NCBI GenBank assembly: GCA_001600455.1
Contig: BCKC01000006.1
Location: 2,356,001-2,420,000 of the forward strand
DNA length: 64,000 nt
DNA from: Endocalyx cinctus
Lineage: Eukaryota > Ascomycota > Sordariomycetes > Amphisphaeriales > Apiosporaceae
Direction: 5' to 3'
Part shown: in pieces, positions 59,826-64,000 of the stretch
How positions within the stretch are numbered: the first letter of the stretch is position 1
Layout of the letters: every line of letters begins with the position of its first letter
Program-made: the position numbers and the translations under genes
Notes under the pieces: generated by a model
The model's database searches: none
Told to the model about the DNA's origin: nothing
The model's input: only the letters and a program-made list of their open reading frames with translations

Positions 59826-61769
59826 TCACGACCGTCTCGCTTCGTCAAGGTAAAACCTAAGGACGTGATCGGGAATCGAGAGGTGAGTGGTCTGCTCGAA
59901 TTCCTGAAGACTCGTGAGCCGGAGAAGCATCTCGAGGAGGGAGAGAGAGGTTCGGATAGCAGCGAAGGGGGATCGATGTATCAAATCCGCGTCTACGTCG
60001 TCGTTGTCGAGATTTTTCTGAGATATTTGAACTTGATTATGGGTTTTCTGCGAAGTTGAATCTCGCGACGAAGGACGGGAGGCGATGGATGAGGAGGAGG
60101 ATGTAGCGAGGCTCATCCGGTTGAGCTGAGTCACTAGATTCGAATCAACTGCCGAGTGGCGTTTTGGACCTTTCGTTTTGGTATTGCCATTTCTGGGAAT
60201 ACCATTGTCCTCTTGGGCGTTCGTCCCTGTGTCGGGCTGCTTTTTCTGCGGTTCCTCGCCCTCGAGCACCGAATCGTTCGTCTCGGAATCGGAGTCGGAT
60301 GAATCCGTCATCTCGAAAACTTCGAGCGCGAGCCATTCCGGATCTAAGTCCGATGGCAAGCTCCAGGGATTTTTCATAAGTCTTGGGTATTCGGATGTAT
60401 TCACCGTCTTCGCCGGCTCACGCTCTCCTTCCAACTGGCGGTCGAGTTCACACTGGGTATCTCCTTCCGATAATGTACCGTCAGAGTTGATGCTACCTCC
60501 CTTAGAAGCGGCAATCAGACGACCTGACGGCCCTTTAGAATCCTGATTGTCATCGTGCGCCATATCCATCGATAGGTGCTGGAGATCTCGTTTGAGAAGA
60601 AGAACGGGGTTATTGGATGAGCCTTCATCGTTGTTTATGTTAAGGATCTTTCCCACGTCGGCATAAAACATTTTCGCTATCTGGCCTACGGGAATCGACT
60701 CTCGAATACCCGCTAGCGCCACCCCATCGTAGGCAGTCGACTGCACGCCGTCGGCTTCGAAAGTATGTACGCGGTCATCATCTAGATCCTCGATAATTTG
60801 TAGCTTGTAAGCGTACCTCACAGCCGGGATATTTCTATTATCGTCTACGATGCCGTCGACGGGGATATATTCATCCTCGTTAACGGGCACTCGGTAGAGC
60901 CTTACCCGCGCCTTGTGCATAACTTCCTGCCACATCGGTTTTCTCTGGCCCTCTTCTATGCCGTAAGGCTCTGCTACGTCCCGAGGGGAAGAGGCGTGAG
61001 CGCCGAAAAGCATGTAGAGAGACAGTACGAAGTCGGGACCTATCTGCATGGGCCGGCTCGGGTCGACGATGTACTGGGTGTCTCCTACGTTGACGAGCAT
61101 GCTAGCCTGCAGAAGACGCGAGGGAGAAAAGGACGAGTCGGGGGCCTGGATACCGCCAACGGCGGATATCCATAAGTTGATTATGGGAACCGAGTCGTCA
61201 ATGCTGGTAATCAACTCCTTGGTATCGGCGATGATTCTGAGAAGATGAGCGCGGCGGTGAGCGGTAGGATCACCACCCTTGGGGAGAGATGGGTCATCCC
61301 CCATATCATCCATCTCGGTGACATCTTGAAGCCGCTTGCCGAGTGTATCTATATCCTCACGTAATTCCCGAGCCGTCTTGATGACGGTCTCCAGGGAAGA
61401 GTTGCCTCTAGAATAGCGGAATTCGATTGAGTCTAGAATGGGCGATATAAGCTGTACCCCTCCAAATTAGTCATAGTGATCATCGCCGCGGTACATGGAT
61501 GTTGAACTTACTTCCATCTTACGAGCTAACCGACGCTGAAGGTGGCTTAGCTCGGCCCGTAGAGGGTCATCATCGACGGTCTATAGTTATATACAGCGGA
61601 TCAGCTAATGAATGCACGAATATATGCCTTTCTCCTACCCAACAACAAAATGACCTACTTGTAAAAGTTTGGTGCCCTGCTTGATGACATAAGTTGAAGT
61701 CAAAGCCAGACAGGATCTGATTGCGTAACTTGTGGCGTGGTAGGATAACTTGGCCAGGAAGGCATCCAT
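59826..61769 (-). CDS. YRB30: RanGTP-binding protein, Yrb30-like
   Basis: Fungal-specific protein; yeast Yrb30 binds RanGTP and modulates its GTPase cycle in nucleocytoplasmic transport. Exons (minus) 61769-61659, 61580-61512, 61451-59826 with 78- and 60-bp introns; 601 residues. Characteristic N-terminus: MDAFLAKLSYHATSYAIRS followed by a coiled-coil-like stretch (RAELSHLQRRLARKMELISP). The central part (LRIIADTKELITSIDDSVP, RLLQASMLVNVGDT, RVRLYRV) matches the family as I remember it. The C-terminal third is Ser/Asp-rich and low complexity before a final conserved SPFAAIRTSLSLLEMLLRL helix. Start taken at 61769 because it restores MDAFLAK and sits just before the conserved block. Confidence 0.75.
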
Positions 61770-62538
61770 AATGTATAACCGATAAAATATAATTGGGTTT
61801 CTATCATGGTCGGGGCACACTTAAGAAGGTATTATTAGGCAGCAAAGGTACTGAATGTTTAGGAAGTAATTCAAGTGCTTTCTCCATGGTATGACCCAAG
61901 CATCAAGGATAATTCATGTAAATTTGGGTAGAAAATAATTGTTGATATGAATATCGTCTGGTTTCATAGTGTAAGGACAATTGAGAATTAAAGATGTTGG
62001 GCAGACAAACTATGAAATACAGTGTTTATTATATTAATGTCTTTTATTGACCCCTAGTATCATTAATTATTAGGGGCTAGAAAGGCCTATTCTTCAAATG
62101 TAATCAGGTCCCTAGCAACTTGTCTAGGCAGCAGTAAGCCCCTAACACTGTGACAGCTATAGGATTTCAGGGTTGGGAAATACTGTATATGCGTACTGTA
62201 TAGATGTACTGTATGGAGTATCGATAATGGTTATCACTTGTGCCGTCATTAGCGGGGCAGAGGTAATGTGAGTAACCAAAGCCCACCAACCCCGCTATAA
62301 GAAGTTCATTAAATATGCGATTTTGCTTTATTTGACTTGAATTCACTCATCAGATTAGTCCTGCATTTCATTTTTTATTTATTTATTTTTTTTTTTAGTA
62401 CAGACAAATCCATTTCTGTATATTTTTTAATTTGATCGCCTCATATATTCGTATAAAAAGACATCAAATTCACAAATAAAGATTCATCGCACAACACTAA
62501 AAGCAATACAAACAATTAACAATAACCAGTCATCCATC
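61770..62538. other. Divergent promoter region YRB30 / SUP35
   Basis: 769 bp. Contains tandem TACTGTA-type words (62,180-62,215), similar to those in the inverted repeat at 15168, and T-runs before the SUP35 start. No gene seen. Confidence 0.5.
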
Positions 62539-64000
62539 ATGGCTGACCTTAATTCGTGGGAAGATGACCCCGCCGCTCAGGACGACAACCTTTCTCGTCA
62601 GGCTCAACAGATGAACTTGAACAATCAACAGCAGCAACAGCAAGGTGGTTTCAGACCTGGAGCTGCCTCATTTCAACCTACCGCTCAAACCTTTCAGCCA
62701 GGTCAAGGCTACGGGGGCAACTACATGAACCAGCAATATCAGCAATACTACAATAACCAGCAGCCTTATTACCCCCAATACGGCGGACAAGCTAGCTTTG
62801 ACCAGTACGGACAAAACTATGGCGGTGGCTATGGATATAATCAGGGATATGGTAATTGTTATCCATCGTCTACTATTTTCCTTTTCGCATACTAACTTAA
62901 TTTAGGCCAGCAGCAATATTCCCAATATCAGCAGCAACCTCCAAACCAACCCAGACAAAACAAACAACAGCAGCAGCAGCAACAGCAACCTCAAAAAGTT
63001 CCCACTATCGCGAAAAGACCAGATGATAGTTCGAAGCCTGCCGCTGACCTAAATAAGCCTGTCGCTACGAAGGAAGGGGGCACGAAAGTGTTAAGTATAG
63101 GAGGGGATCCCCCGAAACCTAAACCCGCTACTGCCAAGGTTCTATCCATCGGTGTACCCGCGCCTCCGAAAGACGAGCCCAAGAAAGATGCCGCCGAAAA
63201 GGAGACTCCTGCCGAAGCCGGCGCCAAGGCCACCGCCGCCAAAGCGATCGAGAAGACGGGCGAGACGACGAAGCCGACGAAGAGCGGAAGTGGTAAGACC
63301 TCTCCCACTCCTTCTTCTGGACGCTCGAGTCCTTCGCGAGCAGCTAAAGGCGGCAACCAGAACGCCGATGCCGTCGCCCAGGAACAAACGGCGGATGTGG
63401 ATGAGGAAACCCTCAAGGAGATATACGGCAAGGAACACGTCAACATCATCTTCATCGGTCACGTCGACGCCGGTAAGTCTACCCTCGGTGGCTCCATCCT
63501 GTACGTCACCGGAATGGTAGACGACCGTACCATGGACAAGTACAAGAGGGAGGCCAAGGACTTGGGCAGAGAGACTTGGTATTTATCATGGGCTCTTGAT
63601 CTGACCAAGGAGGAACGTAACAAGGGAAAGACGGTCGAGGTCGGTAGAGGATTCTTTGAGACAGAAAAGCGACGATACAGTATTCTCGACGCCCCGGGCC
63701 ACAAGACTTACGTTCCCAGCATGATTGGTGGTGCCTCCCAGGCCGACGTTGGTGTTCTCGTTATCAGTGCACGCAAGGGAGAGTACGAGACAGGTTTTGA
63801 GAAAGGTGGCCAGACTCGTGAGCATGCTATGCTCGCCAAGACGCAAGGTGTGAACAAGCTGGTTGTTGTTATCAACAAGATGGATGACCCTACCGTGAAC
63901 TGGTCCGAGGCTAGGTATAAGGAGTGTACGACCAAGTTAGCGCAGTTCTTGAAGGGTACCGGATACAACAAGAACGACGTCTTCTTCATGCCAATTGCTG
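62539..64000 (+). CDS. SUP35: Translation release factor eRF3 (Sup35), 3' end outside window
   Basis: GTPase that works with eRF1 at stop codons. Exons 62539-62851 and 62906 to beyond the window end (54-bp intron with ACTAAC branch site); about 469 residues visible. The N-terminal domain (about 1-140) begins SWEDDPAAQDDNLSRQAQQM and is then Gln/Asn/Tyr/Gly-rich with repeats such as QQYQQYY, the composition of yeast Sup35's prion domain. A Lys/Ala/Pro-rich charged M region follows, with two copies of KVLSIG. The GTPase domain shows GHVDAGKST (G1), the switch LTKEERNKGKTVEVG, DAPGHKTYVPSM (G3) and NKMDDP (G4). The window stops just after that, so the beta-barrels are missing. The intron splits the Q/N-rich part. 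Confidence 0.96.

Noticed and set aside
1..64000. tRNA, rRNA or CRISPR features
   Set aside because: No cloverleaf with a GGTTCGAATCC-type T-arm was noticed on either strand, and no regularly spaced direct repeats; a covariance-model scan would be decisive.

Overview
The window comes from a filamentous ascomycete, most likely a Sordariomycete; I cannot name a genus from sequence alone. The evidence is short (50-180 bp) GT-AG introns with CTAAC-type branch sites, a highly reducing polyketide synthase (PKS), a Q/N-rich eRF3, and typical fungal orthologues (Vps27, Hbs1, Kar2, Git1, Pex11, Prs1, Yrb30). Intergenic DNA is AT-rich, with many long mononucleotide runs and dispersed TAGGTAC-like words.

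Left end (1-15.7 kb) is accessory. A highly reducing PKS whose 5' end lies outside the window reads rightward. It converges on a full-length ABCC (MRP-type) transporter, with a T17/A21 hairpin between their 3' ends. The PKS has intact KS, AT, DH, ER, KR and ACP motifs, but its C-methyltransferase remnant lacks the SAM-binding glycine motif. About 3.6 kb of gene-free, repeat-bearing DNA follows. I read it as the right edge of a secondary-metabolite locus.

The rest (15.7-64 kb) is conserved housekeeping sequence. In order: an AZUL-HECT ubiquitin ligase (+), CCT5 (-), long-chain acyl-CoA synthetase FAA1 (+), a Doa4/USP8-like deubiquitinase (-) divergent from VPS27 (+), HBS1 (+), KAR2/BiP (+), a GIT1-like MFS transporter (-), PEX11 (-), PRS1 (-), an isolated nucleotidyltransferase-like orphan (-), a SNF2 ATPase (+), YRB30 (-), and SUP35/eRF3 (+, cut by the right end).

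Functional links: the ligase, the deubiquitinase and Vps27 are all ubiquitin-pathway proteins, and the last two belong to the endosomal cargo-sorting step. HBS1 and SUP35 are paralogous translational GTPases 24 kb apart on the same strand. I found no tRNA, rRNA, CRISPR array or intact transposon. Splice sites were chosen by eye from consensus signals, reading-frame phase and family conservation, and none has transcript support.
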